64,000 bases of DNA, taken from Owenia fusiformis. Its lineage: Eukaryota > Annelida > Polychaeta > Sabellida > Oweniidae. The stretch is taken from the NCBI GenBank assembly GCA_903813345.2, contig CAIIXF020000013.1, positions 364,508-428,507 of the forward strand, read 5' to 3'. The notes beneath the pieces are model-generated. The model had not been told where the DNA came from and made no database searches. It was given only the letters and a program-made list of their open reading frames with translations. Position numbers and translations under genes: made by a program. Position 1 is the first letter of the stretch, and each line of letters opens with the position of its first letter. Positions 10,601 through 19,771 of the stretch are shown one piece after another.

Positions 10601-13600
10601 CAAAACTCTGAGCATAAACTATCAACAATATCCAGCAAAATAAAATGTAGAAATGACCAAGCAAAAAATGGAGTAAAAAAACTTACTGCTAGTCAACCAT
10701 CCATGTCCTCAAAGTCAACTCAAAGAACATCTTGCAAAAGAAGATTAAATTTTAATGAAAACATTGATGCACATCAAAAAGAATCTAAAAGTATAGAACC
10801 AATGTCTGATCATGAACAAAATGCTCAAATCAAAGAATCATATGTTGATCTATGTAAATTTACATGCGAACGTGGACACCTAGTTCCTGGAAAATGTGAT
10901 AAAGCTAGAGTGCATTGTTCTGAAAATACTGTGAATAATCAAGAAAACAGTAACCTGTGCTCTGAAGATTGCAAAACTGATATTTTCTCAGATAAAGAAA
11001 AGGCTAAATTGAGAAAAATGTCTAAGTCAGATCAAAGGCAATACAAGCGTAATATTCTTCTGAAAAAAAGGTATGTTACTGATGAAACCTTTAAAAATAA
11101 AAAATTGGAACATGATAGAGAGAAATATGCATCTACACCTGAGTTAAAAGATAAAAAGAAATTTTTAAGTAAGCATAGATATGAAACTGATGAAGACTTC
11201 AAATGTACTAAGCTTAATAAAAGCAAACAACGAAGCAAACAAAGATATGAAACTGATGAAGACTTTAAACGTACTAAGCTTAACCAAAGCAAACAAAGAT
11301 ATGAAACTGATGAAGACTTCAAACGTACTAAGCTTAACCAAAGCAAACAAAGATATGAAACTGATGAAGACTTCAAACGTACTAAGCTTAACCAAAGCAA
11401 ACAAAGATATGAAACTGATGAAGACTTCAAACGTACTAAGCTTAACCAAAGCAAACAAAGATATGAAACTGATGAAGACTTCAAACTTACTAAGCTTAAC
11501 CAAAGCAAACAAAGATATGAAACTGATGAAGACTTCAAACGTACTAAGCTTAACCAAAGCAAACAGAGATATGAAACTGATGAAGACTTCAAACAAAGTA
11601 AGCTTAATCAAAGCAAACAGAGATATGAAACTGATGAAGACTTCAAACAAAGTAAGCTTAACCAAAGCAAACAGAGATATGCAACTGATGAAGATTTCAA
11701 ACATAGCAAGCTTAACCAAAGTAAAATAAAATATGGATGTGATATAGACTTTAAAGAAAGAGTCAAGGGATACAGTAAAGAAAAGTATGAATTTGATCAA
11801 GACTTTAAAGAAAGAGTTAAGCAACAGATCAAACAAAAATATGACACTGATGAAACCTTCAAAAATATGAAAATTATCCAAGGTAAAGAAAAACACATTA
11901 TCAAAAAGTCCAAACGAAAAAATATTGAAAGAGTAATTCATGACTTTAAACAAACAATAAATGATGGACTAAACTATATTTGTGTGGTTTGTCACAGATT
12001 GCTATTTAAACACCAGGTGCTAGCCTACAAGGAAAATGCATATTCTAAAGTATCTCAGGAAAACAAACAAAAGTGTGTTTCAAAAATATATTTGCATACT
12101 AGAGAAATATCATGCAAAGAAAACTGTGAACTTTGTAAGTCTCCAATAAGTAAACTATGGATATGTCAGAACTGTCATGTACATTTTAAAAATGGCAATA
12201 TTCCCCCAATGGCTAATAGCAATAAATTGTTATTACAAACAATACCAGCGGAATTGAAAGATTTGAATGTCCTTGAACAACATTTAGTATCGTTACGTTT
12301 ACCTTTTATGAAAGTAGTACAATTACCAAGAGGAGGGCAATTTGGTATGAATGGTCCTGTTATATCTGTGTCAAATAATGCTCAGGAAACCATAAATGCT
12401 TTACCAAGACCAATTCATGATGAGCAGCTTTTGACTGTCAAACTCAAACGCAAACTTGAATATCAAGGTCATTACTTATATAAATCAGTCAGTATTTCAA
12501 AAGTTAAAGCGGCATTGGGATACCTAAAACAAAACAATGTGCACTACAAAGACATTAATATATTGGATGATTTTGTGAATTTAATACCTCCAGAAATTTT
12601 AAGTGAAGAAGATCAAAAGCAATATGGAATGACACCTGAATTGAAACAAACTGATATTGACTGTAATGTATGTCAACTAGAAGAAAATAGCACAGAGAAT
12701 CAGGGGAAAGACACATCAAATGATATGATGGGTGTAGTATCTGATACTTGTTTGCAACCTGATAACATTGCTCAGCACATTCTGGATACACATCTTGACA
12801 AAATATACTGCATAGCACCAGGAGAAGGAAACAAACCAATACGTATTCTTGAAGAAAAGAATAATGAAGCTCTTTCATTTCCCACTCTATTTCCAAATGG
12901 TAGAAACGCTCATGATGAAAATAGAGAAAAAAAGTTGTCAGCAACAAAATATTTTGGTAATAGGCTATTCTCTGCAGACTTGAGATTTGCTAAGAATACT
13001 CAATATATATTTTATGCCCAATTTTTGACTGAACTCCAGAATATAATATCCAAAGTTAGTATTAACCTCAGAAAAACAACAGAAAAATCAACAAGCGGTA
13101 ATACAATAACAGCTGATGATATTATCAACAAAAAAAAGAGTGAAATGCTTTGCCGTAAGAATGTTGGTCATCACTATTTGCAACCGATTCGTGGAACACC
13201 ACCATACTGGCAACACGTACAAAAAGATTTATTTGCAATGATTAGGCAACTTGGTCCACCAACATGGTTTTGCTCATTTTCGTCAGCAGATATGAAATGG
13301 AATGAAGTTATTAACACAATTCTCAAACAAAACAATGACCCTCGATTACAAGAAGAAATAACCAAAACAGAACGTTGTGAACTGATAAGGGATAATCCGG
13401 TCACTGTAACTAGAATGTTTGATAATAGATGGAAAAAGTTCATGAATGATGTTATTAAATCACCAGCTGAACCAATTGGTAAAGTGAAAGACATGTTTTA
13501 CAGAGTTGAATTTCAAATGAGAGGGTCACCTCATATACATTGTTTAATTTGGATCGAAGATGCTCCCGTTTATGGTAAATCACCAAATTTAAAAGTTGAA

Positions 13601-16600
13601 GAATTCATAGATAAGTATATCACTTGTGCATTGCCCGATGAAAAAACTGACTCAGACTTGTTCAGAATAGTAAACGAAGTCCAAACACACAGCAAAAACC
13701 ACTCAAAAAGTTGCAAGAAAAATAAAAGAACTTGTAGATTTCACTTTCCAAGACTTCCATCTGAGAAGACCTTTATCATTGATGACAAAAGTCCTGTTGA
13801 GACTACAGAGTGTATACCAATAAAAGCAGCCGAAGATATCATTCAATCTCTCTGGGAATTCTTTCTCTCTGAAGATTATTCTCAAATGACATTAAATGAA
13901 ATATTTGAAAAAGCACACCCAGGCTTAACAATGGAAAAATATGAAAATATTATAAGAACTCTGACAAAAAGTAAAAGGAAAGCAATATTTTTGAAGAGAA
14001 CTGTTAAAGACATTTGGATAAATAACTACAATGCAGACCTTTTAAAAGCATGGGAAGCCAATATGGATATACAATTTGTCCTTGATGTATTTTCATGTGT
14101 TGTCTACATTGTATCATATATATCAAAACAGGAACGAGAAATGAGTCAGAATCTTATAGATGCAGAACAGGAAGCCAAAGAACAAAACTCCTCAGCTTCT
14201 AAACTCATGAAAATCATTGGTTACCGATATATGAAACATAGAGAAGTTAGTGCTCAAGAAGCCGTATACAGAGCAAGTAATCTTCATCTCAAAGAATGCT
14301 CAAGACAAACTGTTTTCCTTCCAGTAGGTAACAATCCTATTAAAATGTCACTACCAATTTCAGTAATTCGTCAACAGAAAGATGATAAAATATGGGCAAC
14401 AAGTATCATAGATAGATATTTTGCAAGACCACACAGTGTTGAATTCAATGATTTATGCTTGGCAGAATTTGCATCACAATATAGACTTGTGACATATAAC
14501 AATGATGAAGATATAGTAGAAAATCAGAAGGAAACATCCAAAAAAATAAAACTAGACTTTGGTTTAGGATTTATACAAAAGCGATCAAAAAGTCCACCAG
14601 CTATTATACGCTACCCAAAGTTCTCAAAGGAAACTAATCCAGATGAATATTATCATAGTATGCTCCAACTGTTCATACCACACAGAAGTGATAAGGAATT
14701 ACGACCTACTAAACATGAAACATTTGAAGGCTATTTTAAATGTGGCAAAATTAAACAAGGAGGTAAATTGTTTAATGTTTCTGAAATTGTAACAAAATAT
14801 AAAAGTATTTATGATGTTACTGGTGATGAATTAAATGCTGCACAAGATAAATTATCTGATGGAGATTCATATGAGAATGCATGGGCTAATTTAGCTCCAG
14901 AGCAAGAACTAGAAAGACAAGAGTGTATTTCTGAAAATATTGAACCAATATCTGATGACATTGATGAAACTGATATGCCTGACATTGATTTTAAAACCAA
15001 AGACAAGGAAACAGGAAAAGTGAATTGTCTAGTTGAATTACAAACCGACACAATACCGACAAATGAAGCCATGGAATTGATAAGATGTATGAACACAAAA
15101 CAAAAACAAATATTTTACTTGATACGAAAACAATGCCTAGAACTATCATGGGGTAAGAAAATAAAACCATTATTTCTTCATATTTGTGGCAAAGCTGGAA
15201 CTGGTAAATCACACCTAATAAAATGTATTCATTACATTGCTACCCATTTATTGAGAAACCTTTTAAAGCATCCAAATGATTTGAGTGTGCTTTTAACTAG
15301 TCCAACAGGTACAAGTGCCTTCCAAATTAATGGCAATACGTTACATTCTGCATTCAGAATAACTTCACGATATCTATCTAGAACGTATGAGGAACTTGAA
15401 GAATCCAAGATAGCTCCATTGAAAATGAGACTTGAATCTCTGAAAGATCTAATAATTGATGAAATATCTATGGTAAGCGTTAGACTATTTAATACAGTAC
15501 GAGGAAGGCTTCAGCAAATTAAACCTGGTGATAATCCTGACTTTGGCGATACTTCAATATTAGCATTTGGGGATTTTTATCAATTGCCTCCAGTCAAACA
15601 AAAAAGTTTACTTAAGTCTGATGAAACAAATTATAACCCTTGGGAAAAGTTCAAGAAAATAGAGCTTACGCAAATCATGAGACAAAAGGGTGATATGAAA
15701 TATGCAGAATTTTTAAATAGGATTAGAGTTCTTAAAAAAGGAGAAAGGATATCAGCTCAAGATGATAAATTTATAAGACAAATAATGAAGAAACCGATTC
15801 CAGAAGATGTTATGAGGATATATTCAAAGCGTGTCAATGTTGATGCATATAATCGGAAGAGAATACTCTCACATGCAAAATCGACAAATGCCAAAATATA
15901 TAAGATAAAAGCAATTGACCACAATAAATTGAAGGGGCAAGAATGGAAAAAAATTGATGAAGAACCAAAACAGCGAGCAGATACACTTCTTCATGAATTG
16001 CAAATTTGTATTGGTACAGAAGTTCTTCTGATAAAGAATATATGTATTGCTGATGGACTTGCTAATGGTGCATTTGGTGTTGTAACTGCAATTGAGTTTA
16101 AGAAGGAATCAGACAATATGCCAAGTGCTGTATGGGTGAAGTTTGATAATCCAAAAGTAGGTATTAAGACCAGATATAAAAATCAGACTGAAGTTCATCC
16201 TGAATCTATACGTATTGAACCATATAATGATGAAGTCAATAGCAAGTTTATGAGACAGCAAATACCACTTATTCCATCATACGCTTGCACTATACATAAG
16301 TTACAAGGAAAAACATGTAACCGACTAGCAATTTCTTGCAAAGATATGTTCGCTGGTGGTCAAGCATATGTTGCTTTTAGTAGAGTTACTTCATCTGATG
16401 GTCTCTACATTATCGATTATGATCCAAAGTCAATTTACTGTGATGAAAAAATGGCAAAAGCTTTAGACGAAATGCCAGACTTTGACCTGCCCAAATATAT
16501 AACTGCAACAGAAGATGATCTAAGCCTTATCTATCACAATACACAAGGTTTGATTGCTCACATAAAAGATGTTAAGTCTAACACTGATTTGTCTTGTTGT

Positions 16601-17164
16601 GACATTATTTGTCTCACAGAAACATGGCTTAGAGATGAAAAAGTAAGTGGGATCCTTGAGATTGAAACATTTAACTCTCCACACTTAGTCAATAGAAAAG
16701 TATTAAACTTATCAAACCATGAAGGTGGCATTGCAATTTATAATAAAAGCATTTTAGGAAATGTGCAAACAATCAGCATACCATCACCATTAGACAATGC
16801 TATAACTATTGTTAAAGATATTGCAATTATAACTATATATAAGTCACCTAAAATGCAGAAAACTAAATTCATAACAGAAATGGAGAAAATTTTGCAGCAT
16901 GTTCACAAAAAGCATGACAAAGTTCTCGTCGTAGGTGATTTTAATGAAAATTTATTGGATTCAAAGAAACATTACATTCATGATTTCATGATGCGCAAAC
17001 GATACTTATTACTATCAGACACTGCTATACCAACTACAGAAGGTGGAACATGTATTGATCATGTCTATACCAGTAGAGCATTAATCAATGTAGACATAAG
17101 TGTCATGCCTATCTATTACAGTTATCATGAAATGATCAAAATAATTATAAGGAATGTGAAATAA
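7670..17164 (+). CDS. Helentron polyprotein: OTU, C76-like peptidase, HUH Rep, PIF1 helicase, EEP nuclease
   Basis: Residues are numbered from the start of the open frame at 7625, which begins with GTG; the first in-frame ATG is 7691. OTU domain near 630-750: GDGNCLFRAIS with Cys638, and His747 in QCHYDV. Second cysteine-peptidase-like domain near 785-945: GGGKQCFANS with Cys795, and FDPHSRD with Asp922 and His924. Ten basic 18-residue repeats at 1185-1368. Zinc-binding CxxC pairs follow, ending WICQNCHVHF, then a DUF6570-like stretch (LPFMKVVQLPRGGQFG). Rep: HUH motif PHIHCLIW (His1970, His1972) and Y2 motif YIVSYISK (Tyr2161, Tyr2165). Helicase: Walker A GKAGTGKS (2522-2529), Walker B IIDEIS, then GDFYQLPP, HKLQGKT and VAFSRVTS. 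EEP domain near 2960-3179: LTETWL (Glu2999), GDFN (3104-3107), IDHVY (Asp3145, His3146) and a final SYH (His3168), where the family usually has SDH. All Rep and helicase key residues are present. The role is nicking, strand transfer and unwinding during transposition in the nucleus; the purpose of the peptidase domains is unknown. Confidence 0.93.
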   Translation, partial: TSPRARKMKRKVVPMESGNCYDGRNVSPDAYTLRPERNHMHPDCTSSGTCLVQSVLTNTYPDVGFSDKCFAKSVSNVNQNMYLGNIPCINIPGPLELLNNALRSVSPLVPGVTAKSEWVHKQEFVTESLAISLEETEPEVTEKLAISLEETEPEVTEKCSKGIVENPIPLCLNESLLSDVAFLCSTGSMYNNITQISHATSNVFDSNSNAERHSVLTDQIKTPLVSKLALLVLPCNITKSEKKRLRKLTKFPNLSTKVETVTKPKDNLIANCTDALAKSLQIIHEVKLLLTDNNDILRSLSKSEKYLCNKIRGQERSEAIKKKASRKKMKQHFRNNVPLQPILINTKKLSRRKLGRKKMISTLKQKHIPNNTFTATEPKKYVLPQFDLEQYLSDNTIRVPPIDKNDLKIVDTENSELLLKQNTEDCSNRKDLKRSKYLSYKSHIYTTENCENVSDTENPYFLKIVEEMEMNIFTEGCSRVPPLQIHNETISVANHENETKKLEILEKSDKKSKKFNGNASSQSEYRDTAIKCNISQTGGYKPKHQAKCKSNESSDEVTVLKETYSEPIGNFKPLQNHEKVRLCNIHHLQYTSKGNDPVHNNIDIASMKPKQECLKHITGDGNCLFRAISYCVTNSEIDHAAIRQSIVSHRNEQTCKEYICKTRGITAAELENHIKSKNMYRSSVWGTDIEIAAACHLFQTQILTFENTNRWTIFGKTFVNRCMYLDHSSQCHYDVVTDVINPDTNPENDAPAIKIFDQVIQGNMSQNNQMFEGIGGGKQCFANSLSFLLMLQNERHRDINAEFITDVLIRGNILYTSIITQNPTPTGYLEIFDIPKTISFNSKNYTYKSRQLQGYLEYWNYTEEDDEGLTLHEAIEKVLTDYNSCLVTFLNTTTCVMKNKNKYYSFDPHSRDDQGKIDVLGNAIVHISNSLEKISFFLWNTAESLTDSLINRTNAKHGFSVDGITFEECRRSEQIKDQNSEHKLSTISSKIKCRNDQAKNGVKKLTASQPSMSSKSTQRTSCKRRLNFNENIDAHQKESKSIEPMSDHEQNAQIKESYVDLCKFTCERGHLVPGKCDKARVHCSENTVNNQENSNLCSEDCKTDIFSDKEKAKLRKMSKSDQRQYKRNILLKKRYVTDETFKNKKLEHDREKYASTPELKDKKKFLSKHRYETDEDFKCTKLNKSKQRSKQRYETDEDFKRTKLNQSKQRYETDEDFKRTKLNQSKQRYETDEDFKRTKLNQSKQRYETDEDFKRTKLNQSKQRYETDEDFKLTKLNQSKQRYETDEDFKRTKLNQSKQRYETDEDFKQSKLNQSKQRYETDEDFKQSKLNQSKQRYATDEDFKHSKLNQSKIKYGCDIDFKERVKGYSKEKYEFDQDFKERVKQQIKQKYDTDETFKNMKIIQGKEKHIIKKSKRKNIERVIHDFKQTINDGLNYICVVCHRLLFKHQVLAYKENAYSKVSQENKQKCVSKIYLHTREISCKENCELCKSPISKLWICQNCHVHFKNGNIPPMANSNKLLLQTIPAELKDLNVLEQHLVSLRLPFMKVVQLPRGGQFGMNGPVISVSNNAQETINALPRPIHDEQLLTVKLKRKLEYQGHYLYKSVSISKVKAALGYLKQNNVHYKDINILDDFVNLIPPEILSEEDQKQYGMTPELKQTDIDCNVCQLEENSTENQGKDTSNDMMGVVSDTCLQPDNIAQHILDTHLDKIYCIAPGEGNKPIRILEEKNNEALSFPTLFPNGRNAHDENREKKLSATKYFGNRLFSADLRFAKNTQYIFYAQFLTELQNIISKVSINLRKTTEKSTSGNTITADDIINKKKSEMLCRKNVGHHYLQPIRGTPPYWQHVQKDLFAMIRQLGPPTWFCSFSSADMKWNEVINTILKQNNDPRLQEEITKTERCELIRDNPVTVTRMFDNRWKKFMNDVIKSPAEPIGKVKDMFYRVEFQMRGSPHIHCLIWIEDAPVYGKSPNLKVEEFIDKYITCALPDEKTDSDLFRIVNEVQTHSKNHSKSCKKNKRTCRFHFPRLPSEKTFIIDDKSPVETTECIPIKAAEDIIQSLWEFFLSEDYSQMTLNEIFEKAHPGLTMEKYENIIRTLTKSKRKAIFLKRTVKDIWINNYNADLLKAWEANMDIQFVLDVFSCVVYIVSYISKQEREMSQNLIDAEQEAKEQNSSASKLMKIIGYRYMKHREVSAQEAVYRASNLHLKECSRQTVFLPVGNNPIKMSLPISVIRQQKDDKIWATSIIDRYFARPHSVEFNDLCLAEFASQYRLVTYNNDEDIVENQKETSKKIKLDFGLGFIQKRSKSPPAIIRYPKFSKETNPDEYYHSMLQLFIPHRSDKELRPTKHETFEGYFKCGKIKQGGKLFNVSEIVTKYKSIYDVTGDELNAAQDKLSDGDSYENAWANLAPEQELERQECISENIEPISDDIDETDMPDIDFKTKDKETGKVNCLVELQTDTIPTNEAMELIRCMNTKQKQIFYLIRKQCLELSWGKKIKPLFLHICGKAGTGKSHLIKCIHYIATHLLRNLLKHPNDLSVLLTSPTGTSAFQINGNTLHSAFRITSRYLSRTYEELEESKIAPLKMRLESLKDLIIDEISMVSVRLFNTVRGRLQQIKPGDNPDFGDTSILAFGDFYQLPPVKQKSLLKSDETNYNPWEKFKKIELTQIMRQKGDMKYAEFLNRIRVLKKGERISAQDDKFIRQIMKKPIPEDVMRIYSKRVNVDAYNRKRILSHAKSTNAKIYKIKAIDHNKLKGQEWKKIDEEPKQRADTLLHELQICIGTEVLLIKNICIADGLANGAFGVVTAIEFKKESDNMPSAVWVKFDNPKVGIKTRYKNQTEVHPESIRIEPYNDEVNSKFMRQQIPLIPSYACTIHKLQGKTCNRLAISCKDMFAGGQAYVAFSRVTSSDGLYIIDYDPKSIYCDEKMAKALDEMPDFDLPKYITATEDDLSLIYHNTQGLIAHIKDVKSNTDLSCCDIICLTETWLRDEKVSGILEIETFNSPHLVNRKVLNLSNHEGGIAIYNKSILGNVQTISIPSPLDNAITIVKDIAIITIYKSPKMQKTKFITEMEKILQHVHKKHDKVLVVGDFNENLLDSKKHYIHDFMMRKRYLLLSDTAIPTTEGGTCIDHVYTSRALINVDISVMPIYYSYHEMIKIIIRNVK
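11177..11728 (+). repeat. Ten coding tandem repeats of 54 bp (first 66 bp) inside the Helentron ORF
   Basis: Units begin at 11177, 11243, 11297 and then every 54 bp to 11675. Each encodes 18 residues of the pattern RYETDEDFKRTKLNQSKQ; the first unit has four extra codons. More diverged versions flank the block on both sides (RYVTDETFKNKKLE, KYEFDQDFKERVK). Basic repeats with Y..D..FK spacing are known in OTU-bearing Helitrons and probably form charged helices that contact nucleic acid. The near-identity at DNA level points to recent unequal exchange or slippage. Confidence 0.95.
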
Positions 17165-17700
17165 TTACAAGTGTAGTAGACTTAATAAGTATCCGGAAGT
17201 ATAGGATTGGGAAGTAATAATATCAATAATACCAACTAAGCTGATTTGAGAGTTATGACAACAACAGGGATACTTATACCAGTAGAGCATTAACCAATGT
17301 AGACATAAGTGTCATGCCTATCTATTACAGTTATCATGAAATGATCAAAATGATTATAAAGAATGTGATATAATTACAAGTGTAGTAGACTAAATAAGTA
17401 TCCAGAAGTAAAGGACTAGGAAGTAATAATATCAGTAATACCAACTTAGCAATGACAGGAATACTTATTACAACAATAATGATACTTATGGCGACAATGT
17501 ATACTTATGGCAACAATAGTGATAATTATGGCAACAACAGGAATACTTGGTTAATAGAAAAGTAATGGGTTTATCAAGCCATGAAGGTGATATTGCTATT
17601 TATTACAAAAGCATATTAGGAAATGTGCACACAGTCAGCATACCTCCACTATGAGACAATGCCATAACTGTTATTAAATATATTAATAGAATTATATAAA
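17165..17700 (+). pseudogene. Scrambled duplicate fragments of the Helentron EEP end
   Basis: About 17271-17412 repeats 17062-17203 (offset 209 bp), including the end of the EEP domain, its stop and the sequence just after it. About 17541-17690 is a decayed copy of an earlier EEP segment (16685-16830) with in-frame stops. Between them lie roughly 27-bp repeats of the form gcaacaa...atacttatg. These are leftover 3' pieces with no intact frame, made either by tandem duplication or by nested insertion of a related copy. Confidence 0.8.
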
Positions 17701-18104
17701 ATCAGCAAAGAAATCATTAGCAGAATCAGACAACGTATTAAACACAGATGGACAGAAAGTCAACACAACTTAGAAAAATGAATCAATAATTTAGAATACA
17801 GTTCTACGACAGACCAAAGCAGAAAGAACAACAATATCAAAGGAAACAAAGAGGGAATCAGACAGATCAAACAGAACAGACAGTGAATTAAATAATATTT
17901 GCAGTCTGAAACAGATCAAAACAACAAGATGCAATGGAACAGCAAAGTAATAAAATAACAGTTGATCAGAAAGCAAAACACTGAGTGAGTAGAGCAATTG
18001 AGAATTTTGATAGAAAATAACAAAGTAATGGAGGTTGATTAAATAAACAGATCCACTACTCTCAAACCTTTTCTGATATGAGGTAAGTGTTAAATTATTT
18101 TTTC
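17701..18104. other. Non-coding DNA beyond the EEP fragments
   Basis: A-rich DNA with many cagaacag and gatcaaa words but no frame longer than a few dozen codons on the + strand. It may be decayed transposon 3' sequence. Confidence 0.35.
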
Positions 18105-18628
18105 TATAATCACTGATCCCCACCTGGTTATAAAGATGTTGGGGACTCTTCGGCACTCATGCTTAGATATTTGTGTCTTTATGACAAAATGGATGAACTT
18201 CCATCGGAGGAGATGTTTATTTTCACCTAGAAGGAGGTCAATTCGTATCAAGATATTTTACCCGTATGTTACTATAGTAACACCCTGTTACTTAAAAGTG
18301 AATGAGTCATGAGTAAATATATCATAAATATATCCAAGGGCTCCAATAATTGAGTGAGAATTCCGCACTTCAGCAATAAGGACTTTAATACACTATAACA
18401 CAATGTAACTGAGCAGTAATTAAATTCACCAGATAATGTCCTGGTTGCTAAGTGAAGAATTCTCACTCGATTATTGCAACTGCTGGATATATTTGCTAGG
18501 AACTAATCAAGTTTTAAGTGACCAGATGTTACTATTAATAAACGGATGAAAATGATGAAATAAAAATTTCCTCTGGGGAAGTTCATTAATTTTTTTATAA
18601 TGACGTGATGTTGGGGACTGGTGATAAT
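18105..18628. mobile_element. Long imperfect foldback element
   Basis: The inner arms pair well: tgagtgagaattc...gcaataaggac (ending 18383) with gtcctggttgc...gaattctcactcga (from 18438). Pairing continues outward through gatatat words, agtaacat/atgttact, atgaacttcc/ggaagttcat and tgatcccca/tggggactg near 18115 and 18612. The arms are about 279 and 191 bp with indels around a 54-bp loop. It is either a foldback MITE or part of the Helentron 3' region. Confidence 0.7.
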
Positions 18629-18639
18629 GCGTTAAGTTT

Positions 18640-19110
18640 TCAAATCAAATGGATGCTAAAGAGGAAAATAACCTCTTAATATATTATATATCCATTCTTC
18701 AGTTAAAGCCCTACTATGCTTACTTCAGAAGAAAAAATGATAAAATAATCATTGGAACATGTTACTCACACACTCAATTAAATACAAGACAAAGTTTGAT
18801 TTGCATTAATATTAAACCAAGAAAAAAAAACTTGCGTAGAAAACAGGATTTCATTCTGTGTTTTCATTAACTAATGTACATTTTTCAGATTTTTCGTTTT
18901 CCTCCTGTGTTTTTTGAAATACTTTTTGGTCCTTTCCCTTTGACACTTGCTCATTGGAGCTCAGTATTTATTAATTCTTGTATAAGGTTAACCTTAATTT
19001 TTGTATTTGTAACCTGAACTGCCCATTCAAAAACAGTTTTCACCAATAATCATTCATATCTCCTATGATATGTCTGTTGTAGGTAGATAACTGTTTTCTC
19101 ACTGTAATAT
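18640..19110. other. Non-coding DNA, nothing recognised
   Basis: AT-rich DNA. The short open frame at 18649-18870 has no recognisable motif and no splice context. Confidence 0.4.
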
Positions 19111-19121
19111 CTGAGCCTCAG

Positions 19122-19187
19122 TCATGTAGCCTTGATTTGACCAATGAGTACATTCTTGGAACTTCTTCTCGGCCAGTGCTGTGGAAG
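19122..19187 (+). CDS. Possible orphan exon, 22 codons, unidentified
   Basis: Exactly 66 bp lie between an acceptor-like cctcag (19116-19121) and a donor-like gtgaat (19188). The open phase-0 translation is SCSLDLTNEYILGTSSRPVL followed by WK. The composition looks coding, but I do not recognise the family, and no neighbouring exons of the same gene were seen. A 68-bp tandem array starts within about 5 bp of the donor. It could be a chance frame. Confidence 0.25.
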
Positions 19188-19189
19188 GT

Positions 19190-19725
19190 GAATACATTTT
19201 TTATTCACAACAATTCTATACTTATATGTATAAATAGAATCCTACATTATGGTATTTTCCCTGACGATTTTATACTTAATGTCAATACTGAGGTATGTAT
19301 AAATAGAATCCCACATTATGGTATTTCCCTGAGGCTTTTGTCCTGAATGTCAATTCTGAGGTATGTATAAATAGAATCCCACATTATGGTATTCCCCTGA
19401 GGCTTTTGTCCTGAATGTCAATTCTGAGGTATGTATAAATAGAATCCAACATTATGGTATTCCCCTGAGGCGTTTGTCCTGAATGTCAATTCTGAGGTAT
19501 GTATAAAGAGGATCCCACATTATGGTATCCCCCTAAGGCTTTTGCACTCAATGTAAATATTGAGGTATTTACAAATATAATCACAGATTGTGGTATTTTA
19601 CCCGAAGCTTTTGCACACAATGTCAATACTGAGGTATGTATAAATAGAATCCCACATTATGTTATCCCACTGAAGCTTTTGTACCCCATATCAATATTGA
19701 AGTATTTATAGATATAACCCTTATA
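19190..19725 (+). repeat. 68-69-bp tandem array, about eight units
   Basis: The marker aggtatgtataaatagaat recurs at 19291, 19359, 19427 and 19495 (exact 68-bp steps), then in variant form at 19563, 19632 and 19701. A diverged first unit lies near 19222. The units contain tataaata, which resembles a TATA box but is simply part of the repeat. No coding claim is made. Confidence 0.95.
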
Positions 19726-19771
19726 ATAGTAAGATTTTTATCCAACCCCCAAGGACTCACTTTACATTATT

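Larger units (their letters stand above)
6497..17164 (+). mobile_element. Helentron (Helitron2-type) transposon, apparently intact
   Basis: The span given is the coding core; the true termini were not found. It contains one giant open frame with a HUH/Y2 Rep nuclease and a PIF1-type helicase, which together define Helitrons. An OTU domain upstream and an endonuclease/exonuclease/phosphatase domain at the C terminus place it with the Helentron (Helitron2) branch, which moves by a rolling-circle-like mechanism. There is no stop or frameshift in about 9.5 kb, so the insertion is young or maintained. The inverted minisatellites and hairpin at 4504-5472 and the foldback at 18105-18628 flank it and are candidates for its terminal regions. 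Confidence 0.88.

Noticed and set aside
11032-11953. Long open frames on other frames and strand over the 54-bp repeats
   Set aside because: The repeat length is a multiple of three, so any frame without a stop in one unit stays open. They are shadows of the Helentron repeats.
19200-19700. tataaata words as promoters
   Set aside because: They are part of a 68-bp tandem repeat and have no gene downstream at promoter distance.
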